Source of the DNA: Ptychodera flava
Lineage: Eukaryota; Hemichordata; Enteropneusta; Ptychoderidae
NCBI RefSeq assembly: GCF_041260155.1
Contig: NC_091933.1
Span: 25,596,674 to 25,660,673, forward strand
Length of the DNA stretch: 64,000 nt
Direction: 5' to 3'
The notes under the pieces were generated by a model that saw only the letters and a program-made list of their open reading frames with translations, was not told where the DNA came from and made no database searches. Numbering within the stretch: position 1 is the stretch's first letter; every line of letters starts with the position of its first letter. Positions 36,984 to 48,489 of the stretch are shown here, piece by piece. The translations under genes and the position numbers were made by a program.

Positions 36984-39900
36984 ATGGAGAAAACCTGTTA
37001 CTGCGACTTTGGTTTTATCTTAACGGTAATTTTAATTCTGATGCCCGCTGGAACATATTCCCAGGATACGTCTCCGCCCAATCAGGTAAGATAATATATT
37101 GACAAACGCGAGTTTAGTAAACATGCTTGAACATCGACTCCTGAGGTATTCCACTTTAAGTGGTGTGTAATGAAAGCTTGGTAGTATAATGGATGGCTCA
37201 TCTGCTGGCAATTTAAATTCAAGTTGCTCAAAACCTAGCTGTCGCAATGCACAAAAAATTACATTGTTCTATGCTCATATTTGTCATTTCAAGTTTACAA
37301 GATACTCAAACGGAATGTGCACAAGCTCATATATTCGATGTGAATTTAAGAAATTAAAATTAGTATTACTTGCAATGTAGACATAGAGGGAAAAGAATTT
37401 CAGAGTAAGCAAGAAAGTTTACACGGCGCCAAGTTGTCTTTAATAGTTCTGACCAGTCGGCCAAACAAAACACGATATAGATCATGGTTTAAATGATTTA
37501 AATCAGAAGTACTCACAGCATTGCTTGGATAATCGATCAAAGGCCCGGGATCCAAGTTTGAGGCCGAAGGCCGGACCTTGGTAGTAGTAAAAAGAATGGA
37601 AATTTTGACACAACAAAGTCAAAAACCAACAAAAATAAAACATCAACCCTAAGAAAATAACATTGGCCGGTCGAAAATACCTTCAAAAGTTAAAATCTGT
37701 ACTCCGGTAACTACGTTTGACTGATACATGCCAAACCTATGCGAAAATTCACTGTCAGGCAATTCTCCGCATTCACGTTGCCAATTCACCATAGGGAATC
37801 AGAGGATTAATCATTCAAATACAAAGGATTATGGAAGTGAAAGTACACTTCCCAACGATGGACTAGCAACGTGAATGCGAAGAATTTTCGCTCAGATCTG
37901 GTATATATAAGTCAAATGTATTACCAGAGTAAATATTTTAAATTTTCAAGGTATTTTCGAACTGCCGATGTTGATTTTTTGACGATGGATGGTTTATTTT
38001 GTTGGTTTTGGACTTCTGGCTGATTTGTTGCATCAAATCTTCCATTCTTGACACTACTGGCTGATGTTTAGCGTTCGGCCTCAAACGTCGATCCCGGGCA
38101 ACTATCCAAGCAACGCTCCAAGCACGCGTGATTTATATTTAAGTTAACTGGCATCGCGCTTAACTTTGTGTTATTATAACAGAATTCTGGCTGTACTGCT
38201 TGCTGTGGCACTGCACCTGCTGGAATTCCCGGCATTCCCGGCACTCATGGCAGCCCAGGACGAGACGGCCGTGATGGCGTCAAGGGTGAAAAGGGCGACA
38301 CTGGACCGCCTGGAGAAGCCGTGGGAACTACCGGGCAATTTTATCATGACACAAAGCAGTGTGCATGGACTAATATAAACGACGACCGTACCAGTGGTAT
38401 CATCAAGGTATGTAAAAAACCGGTTTCAGCTTACTTTTTAACCCATTTGCCAACGGAGGACAGTAATTGAGAGACCCACTGACGTTCTCAGTAATTAATC
38501 TATTGGCAAGTCATCAACTCCCAGCCCAACAACTAAAAGCCAAAAGAAGAGTGAACATGCATGAAGCTCGCATGTAGAGGGCCGTAACAGTAAAGCTGCT
38601 CAATCAATAAAATGTTGTTTTGCCAGTTTCATAGCAACAAGAAATGCAATCACATTACGGGAGATACACTTGGTATCATGGTGTCTTGTACCTATCGTAC
38701 AATATAAGCTTATACAAAATGAAATTCAGAAACAACAACTATATTTCGAAACAGCGGTAGATACGAAACGTAATTAAGGCAGTTCACGCCTCGAACTTAA
38801 AACTTCTGCTCAAAGTTACTGCAAGGAAACTTTCAACTTCTTCAGTTTTTACGGCCGGGGGGGGGGGGCGGAAAAATCCAGGGCAGGGTCATCGTAATTT
38901 TGGAATCCGCGAAGGGAGGTCATCGCTTTTTCACTGGTAGGAAAGGGGGTCACCACATTTTCAAAACCATAATATCTAAAATAAAGTTCACTTTATGCCA
39001 TGGCCATGATCGACCCTCTTTACCGGCAGGCCACCTTGACCCTCTTAACCGGAGGGCTGCCTTTTGCGAACCACTCCAATAAAGTTTACTTTATACAATG
39101 TCCATGGAAATAAGTTGTCTATGGAAATGAAGTTAAAAATTGCCTTACAGTCGTCCTAATTAACAGACGTTTGCATGGATGTAGCTGAGAAATTTGTGCA
39201 CTGGCATCTCTGCTACATGAATAAAGTGCGCTGCGTACCGGAGTTCAAATCCAAACCGTGTGGGTAAATTTAACATATGGGTTTGGGTTATTTTTCAGTC
39301 GGGGGGGGGGGGGGGGAGTCATCAATTTTTTTTGTCTGACAAGGGGGGGTCATCTTTTTTCACGAGAAATGCAGGGGGTCTATATTTTTTTGAACATCGG
39401 CGACAAGATTTTGCCGCCCCCCCCCAGGCCGTAAAAACTGAACGGTCCCTAAATACGAAGAAGTGGCAGACCAAAGGAAATATTGTAAAAGTTTGAGAGC
39501 CCAAATATTTGTCCAAAAGGCATGTACCTTCAACGCTTTATAAACATGTGCAATGTGTGAGGCAATGCTTAAACAGGGCTGTCTATTCTGTCACGCAGGA
39601 GTGCGAATTCAATAAACGATCCGATATCACCGCACTCCGAGTTTTGTGGAATGGTAATCTCCGTGTAATGTCAACATCCGACGCCTGCTTTCGTTGGTAC
39701 TTCACTTTTAACGGCGAGCAGTGCAGCAACCCAGTACCCATAGACAGTGCAATTTACTCTGACAGCAATAAGAACCGTCATCGAGTAACCTCAAGTAAGT
39801 GGGCAAAGGGGAAAGTACATGAAGCGTGTCGTCACGGCAGTTTTTAGTTACTGTAGACTATCGTCTATAGCAGCTATTGGGATGGGTATCCGTCCGGAGC

Positions 39901-42489
39901 CCGTCGTCAGCATGTATGTATGTATATATGCATGCATGCATGTATGTATGTATGCATGCATGCATGCATACATACATACATACATACATACATACATGCA
40001 TACATACATACATACATACATGTATGCATGCATGCATGCATACATAAATGCATGCATGCATGCATGCATGCATGCATGTATGCATGCATGTATGTATGTA
40101 TGTATGTATGTATGTATGTATGTATGTATGTATGTATGTATGTATGTATGTATGTATGTATGTATGTATGTATGTATGTATGTATGTATGTATGTATGTA
40201 TGTATGTATGTATGTATGTATGTATGTATGTATGTATGTATGTATGTATGTATGTATGTATGTCCGTTTTTGAAGATGTCCGTCCACTCAAGTATCATGA
40301 GAACCGCAGTACTTACAGACTTGATATCTTCTTCTTCATAACCACTGGTCAGACAGCTTTGATAAGGATGATCTCACTCAGATTTGTTCAAAAAGTGATG
40401 AAATATGCAAGTTTGTATTTTTAAGGCAATTGTTGCCATTGTTGGTCAAAAAATCTTTAAAAATCTTCTCCTTCAAAACTGTAGATCAAACAGCTTTGAT
40501 ATTTAGGATATAGGTCCCTAGGGATGACCTTTTTGAGATTTGTTTAAATTGTGCAAATATATGCAAATTTGTATTTTTAAAACATTTTTGGTCAATTTTT
40601 TTCACCAAAACCGCTTGTCTGACAGCTTTAATATTTGGTATATAGCTTCATAGGGATGATCAAAATGTGACATATTCAAATTATGATGAAATCTACAATT
40701 TTGTATTTTTGGGGCAATTTTTTGCGATTTTTGGTCAAAAATTTTGTTTCTCAAAATGTACTCGTCTGATAGCTTTGATATTAGTACAGGTTCCTACAGT
40801 TGGAATAAATTTGATATACTGATATTATGATGAAATCTACAATTATGTATTTTTGGGGCAATTTTTTCCATTTTTTGGTCAAGAAATTTCTCTCAAAACT
40901 GCTCGTCTGATAAGTTTGATATTGTCTATACAGGTTCCTAGGGGTTATCTTATTTATGAAGCATTGAAATAATGATGACATCTGCAATTTTGTATTTTGG
41001 GGACACTTTTTGCCATTTTTATAGGCACAGATGGCAGCTTTCTATGCTGGCTATTGATGAATGTCTGTGTATATGGATATGACCCATACTGAAACAGTTC
41101 TTCTGCCATAAGAATACACTGTATCGCCAAAGGACCTCTGCACTCACTATATCTGGTCACAGACAAATAGAAAACACAGACTTGCAACGCGGCATAGCTT
41201 TTGTTCCATGGTCGTCTCGGTAGACTATGGCCTTTTCATATTAAAATGAGCTTCACAGGTGTTAGATTTTTTTTAGACCTTTGTTCGTGGTTGGTAATTG
41301 CACGAGATTATGCAAAAAGTACGACGAGATGGCATCGTGCTGCCAGTCGCGTAGCAACCATACTTACTTTGTGAGCTCTCAGGGCAGAAAAACTGCTTCA
41401 CGCCAATCAAAACATAACACGCCCGCAGTTTCATAAACACGCCCTTCAATGACCAACTTTTAATAGACGATATGACTGACCGTAAACCATTGAGTAAAAC
41501 CAGAGAGTATCGATAGAAGATTTTCAAATTTGGTTGAAACACACTCATTATATATTCATAAAAATGTGAGAGGAATTTTTAAAATGGTAAAACTCACTTT
41601 CCCGAAGCTAAAAACTTTCCCGTTTTCGCCGGCACGCCGATTCCGCCCAGCACCACATGACAACAACAACACAAACTTTGCCGAACATACTTTCGCTTAA
41701 AAATTGGCGAAAATCCGGAAACTACCGAAGGGTGCATGGTCGGCACTCTTCGGAAAAGCGAGGCGAGAGCTACCTAAGGCGAGGCGAACATGGATGGGTT
41801 ATAACCGCTTCACGCCTTGAAAAACACCCGTTGCAAGTCTGTGTCTATTTGTCTGTGATCTGGTATTATGCTATATGTGTCCTCTGTACCATCTAAAGTA
41901 GCTTCAGGGACATTTGCCCTATGTTTGAAAACTCTCATCAAGAGAAGCAGATAAACACGATGTGTTGTGTATGGATGAATTCTGTAAAAGTGGGCACGTG
42001 TTTTGTCGTTCTTCAAGTTTCAAAATTTGACATGTTCAGCTTATTCAGAAAACGTCTGACGTTGCCTCACTTGTTTGAGGCACAGGTAGTGTTGGCGAAT
42101 TTCAAGTAAAAAAAGATGAAAAGATTATATTTCTGATCAGCAAATTTTATGAGTTAGAGGCTAACGTTGGAGTGTGTGACTCATGCCAATGTGCTAATTA
42201 ATCCATGACAATTAATCGTTGCAAAAATGTATAGAAGATAATTTTTCAAATTATCAAATAAGCTCCATCTCTCTAATGGATCGGAGTTTCACTCTCCTCT
42301 CCTAACAATAACGTAATGCAATTTTTTCCCTCAGTCGAAGGGCTGTGTTTCGGCATACCATCTGGCAGAGTAAATGTGGAATTCCGTCTCTCAGGATGTC
42401 CCGATTCGTCATCAAACGGCCAAGCCTACACCGGGTGGAATTCGGCCTCTCGCATTATACTAGAGGAAATTCACACATCGTACCAATAA
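36984..42489 (+). CDS. CTHRC1-like secreted collagen-stalk protein, copy D
   Basis: Four exons: 36984-37085, 38183-38407, 39599-39794 and 42335-42489, all GT-AG, phases 0, 0, 1, giving 225 aa with no lesion. Residues 1-27 are a signal peptide (hydrophobic core [13 protein letters not shown]) ending near YSQ. 35-43 is the Cys cluster NSGCTACCG. 48-77 holds ten Gly-X-Y triplets including [19 protein letters not shown]. From KQCAW to the stop is the globular domain with [60 protein letters not shown] and [13 protein letters not shown]. By family it is secreted and probably trimeric, acting in Wnt/planar-polarity or matrix contexts; that role is inferred. The stop TAA lies within an AATAAA (42485-42490). 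Its introns host three kinds of inserted repeat. Confidence 0.88.
37519..38115. mobile_element. Long foldback MITE in intron 1 of copy D
   Basis: Left end TTGCTTGGAT (37520-37529) and right end ATCCAAGCAA (38104-38113) are inverted. The arms continue inward for over 100 bases: CCCGGGATC, GTTTGAGGCCGAA and CCAACAAAA on the left are mirrored as TTTTGTTGG, TTCGGCCTCAAAC and GATCCCGGG on the right. The middle has further self-complementary segments (GCGAAAATTC near 37740, GAATTTTCGC near 37881). No target duplication was found. Confidence 0.75.
38843..39440. mobile_element. G-rich MITE in intron 2 of copy D
   Basis: Terminal repeat CAGTTTTTACGGCC (38843-38856) and its exact reverse complement GGCCGTAAAAACTG (39427-39440), each followed inward by a run of G (left) or preceded by a run of C (right). 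The interior has more GGGGG-rich segments, including 39301-39317. Open frames through it are glycine- and phenylalanine-rich artefacts. Confidence 0.75.
39910..40263. repeat. Compound (ATGT)n/(ATGC)n microsatellite, intron 3 of copy D
   Basis: Starts with mixed ATGC/ATGT and ACAT units and becomes a pure TGTA run from about 40087 to 40263. It is opposite in polarity to the ACAT array in copy B. Confidence 0.95.
40340..41030. repeat. Satellite with period of about 135-146 bp, five units
   Basis: A block with GTCTGACAGCTTTGATAT, a GGTTCCTAGGGATGA-like middle and TTTGTATTTTTGGGGCAATTTTT recurs at about 40345, 40484, 40616, 40762 and 40905. Units are diverged but their order is constant. It lies in intron 3 of copy D, between the microsatellite and a MITE. 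Confidence 0.8.
41158..41857 (+). mobile_element. MITE copy 2 (diverged termini), 7-bp target duplication
   Basis: A 700-bp element related to 20865-21566 along its interior and in the same orientation (TTCCATGGTCGTCTCGGTAG near the left end). The termini differ: CACAGACAAATAGA... left and ...CTATTTGTCTGTG right, with an inner AGACTTGCAACG/CGTTGCAAGTCT pair. Exact flanking repeat ATCTGGT (41151-41157 and 41858-41864). No transposase seen. Confidence 0.9.
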
Positions 42490-44437
42490 AATGACCTGAA
42501 AATAAGGCCGCAACGCTTTTAAATCGTCGAGTAATACATTCGAAAACTATTCTTTAAGGTTTAAACTGTTAGGGCGACTTGCAGCGATTTGAAAGCTTTT
42601 ATCCAATTGGTTGGCAGAATCTCACCATTATAATGGAATAATGAAAATAAACTCCCTAAGTTGCTGTGAATAATGAAAATCGACCAATCGACCAATCAGA
42701 TATAACCTTGCAAACACGCTGCAAGTCAGCCGAACTGTTACATCGGCCAATGCGATGTTATCAGATTGTTTTATTCGTTGGCTGCTCATATTACAAATAT
42801 TTACTGCCTGTAGTTCCGCTACTTTCGTCACTGTGTTAGTTATGGTGCATGTTATGTTATTTGCATGATAATTTTGATTCAGTTTTGAGAAACTGTAGGC
42901 AACTATAGGGCACTGTAAAAGCAGACTGAATGTGAAATTCTGCAATTCACCACCTCATTGAAACATAATAAAGTAGCTTGATCAATGTACGGTCTCCCAC
43001 GGTAGATGTTCAAAATCGAGCGCTATTGTCAGTCACCCTTTCAAGGAATGTAAAAATCGGTGACAAGTTGCGTCCACCCCTTCTGATGCTGTGATACCTG
43101 ATATATCATATTCTGAAACACGTGTCTTGATATTTCGATATGTAATTTCGATTATTTTAATTGTAATAATGCGCAAGCCTTTAATCGTTTATCTTGAATA
43201 AAACAGAAGGGAGATGCAAGAATCCCACTTTTCATATATTTCAAGACAATGGGACAAACTTTAAATTCAATAAGTCAAGTTGTCGTTTTGGAGTGACTAA
43301 TCACGTCCAGGTGAAGTGAAATCTGAAATCTTTTGTTGAAAGTTCACAGAGTAACTATAACATGTTGCCTATTGCGTTTATTCCTTCTGCACTTTACAAA
43401 TGTAATATTCAGTAAGTCAGCTCATAATCGATTATCACATGCGTTTGACTCGACACGCGTGCGTGCACGTTCGTTTGATCGGAGCTGACATCAGATTACG
43501 GGACCGTCCACCTAAAAAAGATGGGTACATTTTTGCTCCCGAGTGACATTATCATAACGTTGATCATTGGGTTGCTCATCTTGGTCGGGGCAACTCAGCC
43601 ATAGTTCCATCTGTATCGACGGGCAAACTTTCATTCCAGCTATCGCAACTTCTTCATGAAGTTCTTCGTGTGTCTGTACCAGATCCGTTCACAGAATCCG
43701 CGCTGACTCCTTTCGGATACGCCGATAATGCCACGGTTTTTGTTTTTAATAAAATTCTGATATCACAATGGGTGGGTATAAATTTAATCTGTAATCTGAA
43801 ACAAGATTTTTCATCTCCATAATGACCAGCTAATACTGCCTTAATTCGATTTATTATTAATCAGGGGTTGCCTTCCACCAGTAAGAATATAGAATGATTG
43901 GTAGACCAAGCTACTAAAATAGCAGATAAATGACAAAATTACACCCACTTTGACACTCTGTTTTGTAGTTTAAATCATCAATTGTATGAGACAAAGCAAA
44001 TTATAGTAAACATTAGGTGATATCAAAATTGTATCAGAAATTCAAGGAATTTATTCATCCAGGGCACAATTTAGGACCGGTCATTAGAAATAATAATTTT
44101 GATTTAAGAAATACGACAAGTGGTACTTTCACACTATCTTACGGAGTGAGGACGATGGGAAAGAAATGATAACAATAAAGAAACGTGTCACTTAGCAACA
44201 AAATGTAACAAACATTTTTTTAAAAATACTATATTGCAATCCGGCGTCAGTCCCGATAAAACGAACGATAAAAGGCGCGTGCGTCGGGTCAAACCAATGG
44301 GGTCTAAGTCATAGCGAGAACCGATTATTATGAGTTGACCTTGGTGCATGTTACATTTGCAGAGTGTAGAAGGGATAAACGCAGTGTACACTATTTTATA
44401 GTTTCTTTGAGAATTAACCACAGATCTCAGATGTTAC
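42490..44437. other. Spacer downstream of copy D
   Basis: No supported gene. A stretch without stops at 43548-43815 on the + strand (about 90 codons, containing ESALTPFGYADNATVFVFNK) lacks an ATG and matches no family I know. It could be a relic exon or chance. Confidence 0.35.
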
Positions 44438-44444
44438 ATTACCT

Positions 44445-45139
44445 CACAGAGTAACATACACAGAGTGGCAACAGCTATTGTTTAAGGCGTGAAGCGGTTA
44501 CGTAAGCAATCCATGTTTGCCTCGCCTCACGAAGCTCTTGGCGCTCTTTTCCGAAGAGTGCCGACCATGCACCCTTCGGTATTTTCGGATTTTTACCAAT
44601 TGTTAAGCGAAAGTATGTTCGACAAAGTTTGTGTTGTTGTTGTCGTGTGGTGCTGATCGGAATTGATGTGCTGGCAAAAACGGGAGTGTTTTGAGCTTCA
44701 GGAAAGTGGGTTTTACCGTTTTAAAAATTCCTCTCATATTTTTATGAATATATAATGAGTGTGTTTAAACCCAATTGAAAGTCTTTATCGATACTGTCTG
44801 GTTTTACTCAATGGTTTACGGTCAGTCATACCGTCTTTTACACGTGCGTCAAGAAAGGACATGTTTATGAAACTGCTGTCGTGTTATGTTTGATTGGCGT
44901 GAAGCAGTGTTTCTGGCCTGAGAGCTCACAAAGTAACTATGGTTGCTACGCGACTGGCAGTACGATGCCATCTCGTCGTATGTTTCGCATAATCTCGTGT
45001 AATTATCAACCACAAACAAAGCCTCCAAAAAGTTTAACACCTTTTAAGCTCATTTTAATATGAAAAGCCAATAGTCTACCGAGACGACCATGGAACAAAA
45101 GGTATGCAAGTGTTGCCACTCTGTCTATGTTACTCTGTG
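44445..45139 (-). mobile_element. MITE copy 3, 7-bp target duplication
   Basis: A 695-bp element very similar to 20865-21566 but in the opposite orientation. Ends are CACAGAGTAACATA and TATGTTACTCTGTG, with exact flanking repeat ATTACCT (44438-44444 and 45140-45146). The interior can be read as an open frame in all three copies only because the copies are alike; it shows no domain. Confidence 0.92.
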
Positions 45140-45751
45140 ATTACCTGGACGCGATTGGTCACGCCAAAACGACGACTTGACTTATTGAATTTAAAGCTTG
45201 ATGCCGTTGTCTTAAAATCGACGAAAAGTGAAATATCTTGCGCCCCTTCTGTTTTCAAATTTATTCTAATTAAACTTACGATATACGAAAAGTGGATATC
45301 TTGCATCTCACTTCTTTTTTATTCCAGTTAAACGATTGAGGGCTTGTGCGTTATTACGATTGAAATTATCGAGATTACAAATCGAAAATATAAATGTCAA
45401 AACAGGTGTATAGAATACAGTATATCAAGTATCACAGTATCAGAAGTGGCAGACGCCATTTGTCAAGGATTTAGTATGAAGGGTTTCTGTGTTTTTTTGA
45501 AATTCTTTAGTCAATAGTCGGCATTGGTCTTTTTAATAGACAAAATTGTAAGAGTCACATTCTAGTTGGAATGTTGATAAAGAATTATTCAAAATTCAGT
45601 GCTCTGGCATATCAAAATATGTAACATGGAAATAAAATCAAAAGAGTATTGTTTTTCAGAAGCGTACAATTTGTAGAAGAATAAAACAACCTTTGACAAT
45701 AGCAGTGACGATAGTAATCATGATTATGCTGATGATAATGATTGATGACAA

Positions 45752-45796
<45 letters not shown>
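45752..45796. repeat. (GAT)n microsatellite
   Basis: Fifteen uninterrupted GAT/TGA units. Confidence 0.95.
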
Positions 45797-45862
45797 CCAA
45801 ATGATTACAGCTCAAACGACGATGCTATGTGGCACTCAATAATTCACAGAATTATGTTTTAT

Positions 45863-46037
45863 ATTGCCAGTAGAATGCAATAATCGTCAGTAAGTTTATT
45901 GCCAGTAGAATGCAATGATCGTCAGTAAGTTTATTGCCAGTAGAATGCCATAACCTTCAGTAAGTTTATTGCCAGTAGAATGCAATGATCGTCAGTAAGT
46001 TTATTGCCAGTAGAATGCAATAATCTTTACTAAGTTT
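45863..46037. repeat. 35-bp minisatellite, five units
   Basis: Units start at 45863, 45898, 45933, 45968 and 46003, each opening ATTGCCAGTAGAATGC and closing with AAGTTT. Units 2 and 4 are identical; units 3 and 5 are the most diverged. Confidence 0.95.
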
Positions 46038-46517
46038 ATAACACATGTCATGCAAAAACTGAACAATATAGTACAAAAATATTAAATGTGAAGACAAGTG
46101 TTGCCATACAAAGTTTTGTTCTTTACATTTTGGCGTCATCACATCGAGACCGAGCTGAGATTCTTTGACCATTCTTTGATTTCGCCTTCGTTCACTTCTA
46201 ATATTGTTGCAACGTTGCGAAGGCCAAGCCAGTCTTTCAGCAACGCTCTGCACGGGGTTGGTGAATGGCCAGACTGTAATCCCGTAAAATTGGTACCAAA
46301 TGATTACTTCGTTTCAAAAACAATATTGTGCACGTTTTCACTGCTAGCACAGTGTATTGCAAACAATATTCATCTGGGAGTTGTGATAAATAAATGCCAT
46401 GTATTTTAATACATGGCATGCGAAAGCCTTGCAAGTATCATATGTATGCCTACTACTTTATCCTGCTATATTTGTATTCTAGTAGTACATATCTCTTAAT
46501 TATTACCCTCCCTAATC

Positions 46518-46596
46518 CCCTTCATTAATTTGTTCTACCTATCACAAACGTGGGGATTTATCGCCCTGATACAATAACATCCTTAGCAGCTCATAT
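46518..46596. repeat. Partial direct repeat of the hairpin arm
   Basis: CCCCTTCATTAATTTGTTC... to AGCAGCTCATAT is a diverged direct copy of the left arm that begins at 46597. Confidence 0.7.
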
Positions 46597-46913
46597 CCCC
46601 TTCAGTAATTTGTTCCATCGATCACCAGCACAGAGGCATGTCGCCCAAACCCAATAACTCGTAAGCGGCTCAGAAAACCGTCTTACTTTAATGAATGAAT
46701 GAATGAATGAATGAATGAATGAATGAATGAATGAATGAATGAATTGTGTAATTAATTAATTAATTAATTAATTAATTAATTGATCGATTAATTAATTAAT
46801 TAATTAATTAATTCATTCATTAAAGTAAGACGGTTTTCTGAGCTACTAACGAGTTATTTGGTTAGGGCGATAAGCCCCTGTGCTGGTGATCGATGGAACA
46901 AATACTGAAGGGG
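46597..46913. repeat. Large inverted repeat with simple-repeat centre
   Basis: The left arm (46597-46696: CCCCTTCAGTAATTTGTTCC ... AAACCGTCTTACTTTAATGAA) is mirrored by the right arm (46812-46913: TTCATTAAAGTAAGACGGTTT ... GGAACAAATACTGAAGGGG) with few mismatches. The loop is (GAAT)n (46690-46744) plus (TTAA)n (46749-46812). It could form a long cruciform. It may be a palindromic MITE whose centre expanded. Confidence 0.85.
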
Positions 46914-47309
46914 ACTACGGTTGGCAGTCAACAGATATGGACTGTTTTCCTTGAAATACTAAACAGAGATGGCGAGGGTCTCGCTTCTTAACGTTGACGT
47001 TATGTTTTTTGTTCGCCTATAAAGTTGCTGGACCCGGCATGCATATAATCCACCACCACACGGACATTCCACCTAGTTGACGTATGTCTCGCTAGCCTCC
47101 TCTCCTATCGACAATAGCTGAGTAAGCCCCATTCAAAACGCAGTTTTTATGTTAGTCCAATCGACTAGTGTCGACTTTATCAGCAAAACTGCTAGTCATG
47201 TCCTCAGATGAGTTAAGGCCCCAGTAATGCTAACTTATAACAATTAATTTTCATATTTCTGTTTAAAATGACATATTTAATGTGGGAAAGTAGAGCATAA
47301 TTGATTCTT

Positions 47310-47360
47310 GAATCGTATACGGTTTGCATGCCCAGCCCGCCTCACAAACGTATACGATTC
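47310..47360. repeat. Short hairpin
   Basis: GAATCGTATAC...GTTTG (47310-47325) pairs with CAAACGTATACGATTC (47345-47360) around a GC-rich 19-base loop. Confidence 0.7.
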
Positions 47361-47512
47361 ACAGTAAAATGAGTGAAAAATGACACGCGAAACGCAACGT
47401 AATGACCCCAACGCGCTTGCTCAACCACATCTAAGCAAGTTTTACCGTGCCGTCCATATGACAGTATACGGAAGGTATTCATGCTACGTTTGTAAGAAAA
47501 AATAAAATAAAT

Positions 47513-47586
47513 TCTCGTAATTACGAGTTTTGATTCTCGTAATTACGAGATTTTGTTTCTCGCAATTACGAGATTTTGTTTCTCGA
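47513..47586. repeat. Three tandem CTCGTAATTACGAG palindromes
   Basis: TTCTCGTAATTACGAG occurs at 47513, 47534 and, with one change (CGCAATTACGAG), at 47557, followed by a partial TTTCTCG. Each unit is a perfect or near-perfect 14-bp palindrome. Such units are widespread in marine invertebrate genomes as MITE parts; their function here is unknown. Confidence 0.75.
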
Positions 47587-48489
47587 CATCACTTTTCTTG
47601 TGATATTTCAGCTCAGCGAATAGTATTTGCGTGGGCTCCTTGGGCTTTGGTTTTATTGAACACTTCTGTTAGCGTCTATTTATAAACTCACGCAAAATCT
47701 CTACTGGCCAAGCGGGCCAGCAACTTTGAAGCAATCACTGGCCCTGAAGGAAATCAACTGGTCCGATCCTCAGGTCAAATCCAAAAATAGTGCACATTTT
47801 TTACCAGCGTTCAGTACAGGGGCGAAGAACATGCGATTGAAAAATTGAAAATGCACCACTTCAACATGCGAACATCAAACTGGATTTTTTGCCGTTTAAT
47901 TCATTTAAAGGAAAGCAAAATTAATGAAGATGACTATCAAATCCAAAGTTTGGGCAACTGATCTCAGAGCCAAACAACATATGAAATCAGTGAAAGGTTA
48001 AGCACAAACGCAAAACAGCCTTTCACAACAAATATTTCGAACATAGTGAAAACGAGCACAAGCGTGGGCTTGAAATATGTCAAAACACGGAAAAGCTAAG
48101 TGTCAAGAACTCCGATCAGCGATGGGTAAGTTTTGGCAGCACAAACACCGGATCACACACAAATGGAGTAAATACAACAGTTGACTCTTTCAAAAACGAT
48201 TCTGGCTTCCCCTCTTTGAGGGACTCATCGTCAAATTCAAGGAAGGGAATACAAAAAAATTAGGGCAACTGATGAAGAGAAATAATACTGAAGTGTCGAA
48301 ACCCACGTTGAAAGACGAATCACAAATTTAAAATGTAAGCGTAATCTTTACAGGTGACCTAGGCAAATGGCCATCAAGGTCAAAATACAATGAAGACGGT
48401 ACTTCGCACAATGTTTAAATATCGGACATTTACTTTCCAGTAGCGAAGTTTGACGTCCAACATGTGAAATCTATATATCGGGTCAAATA

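Noticed and set aside
39180-39270. Second tRNA-like unit (TAGCTGAGA ... GAGTTCAAATCC)
   Set aside because: The A box is a poor match and no cloverleaf forms. It lies inside the G-rich MITE.
38900-39496. Gly/Phe-rich frames (for example [10 protein letters not shown])
   Set aside because: They run through the poly-G MITE in intron 2 of copy D.
39819-40424. Long open frames across the TGTA/ATGC array
   Set aside because: Same cause: tetranucleotide repeat without stops inside intron 3 of copy D.
44881-45063. Open frame with [18 protein letters not shown], repeated at 20941-21252 and 41273-41548
   Set aside because: All three lie inside copies of one MITE. The shared frame reflects sequence copying, and no transposase or other domain is present.
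45863-46037. CRISPR-like regularly spaced repeats
   Set aside because: Units are directly adjacent with no spacers, and the genome is clearly eukaryotic; this is a minisatellite.
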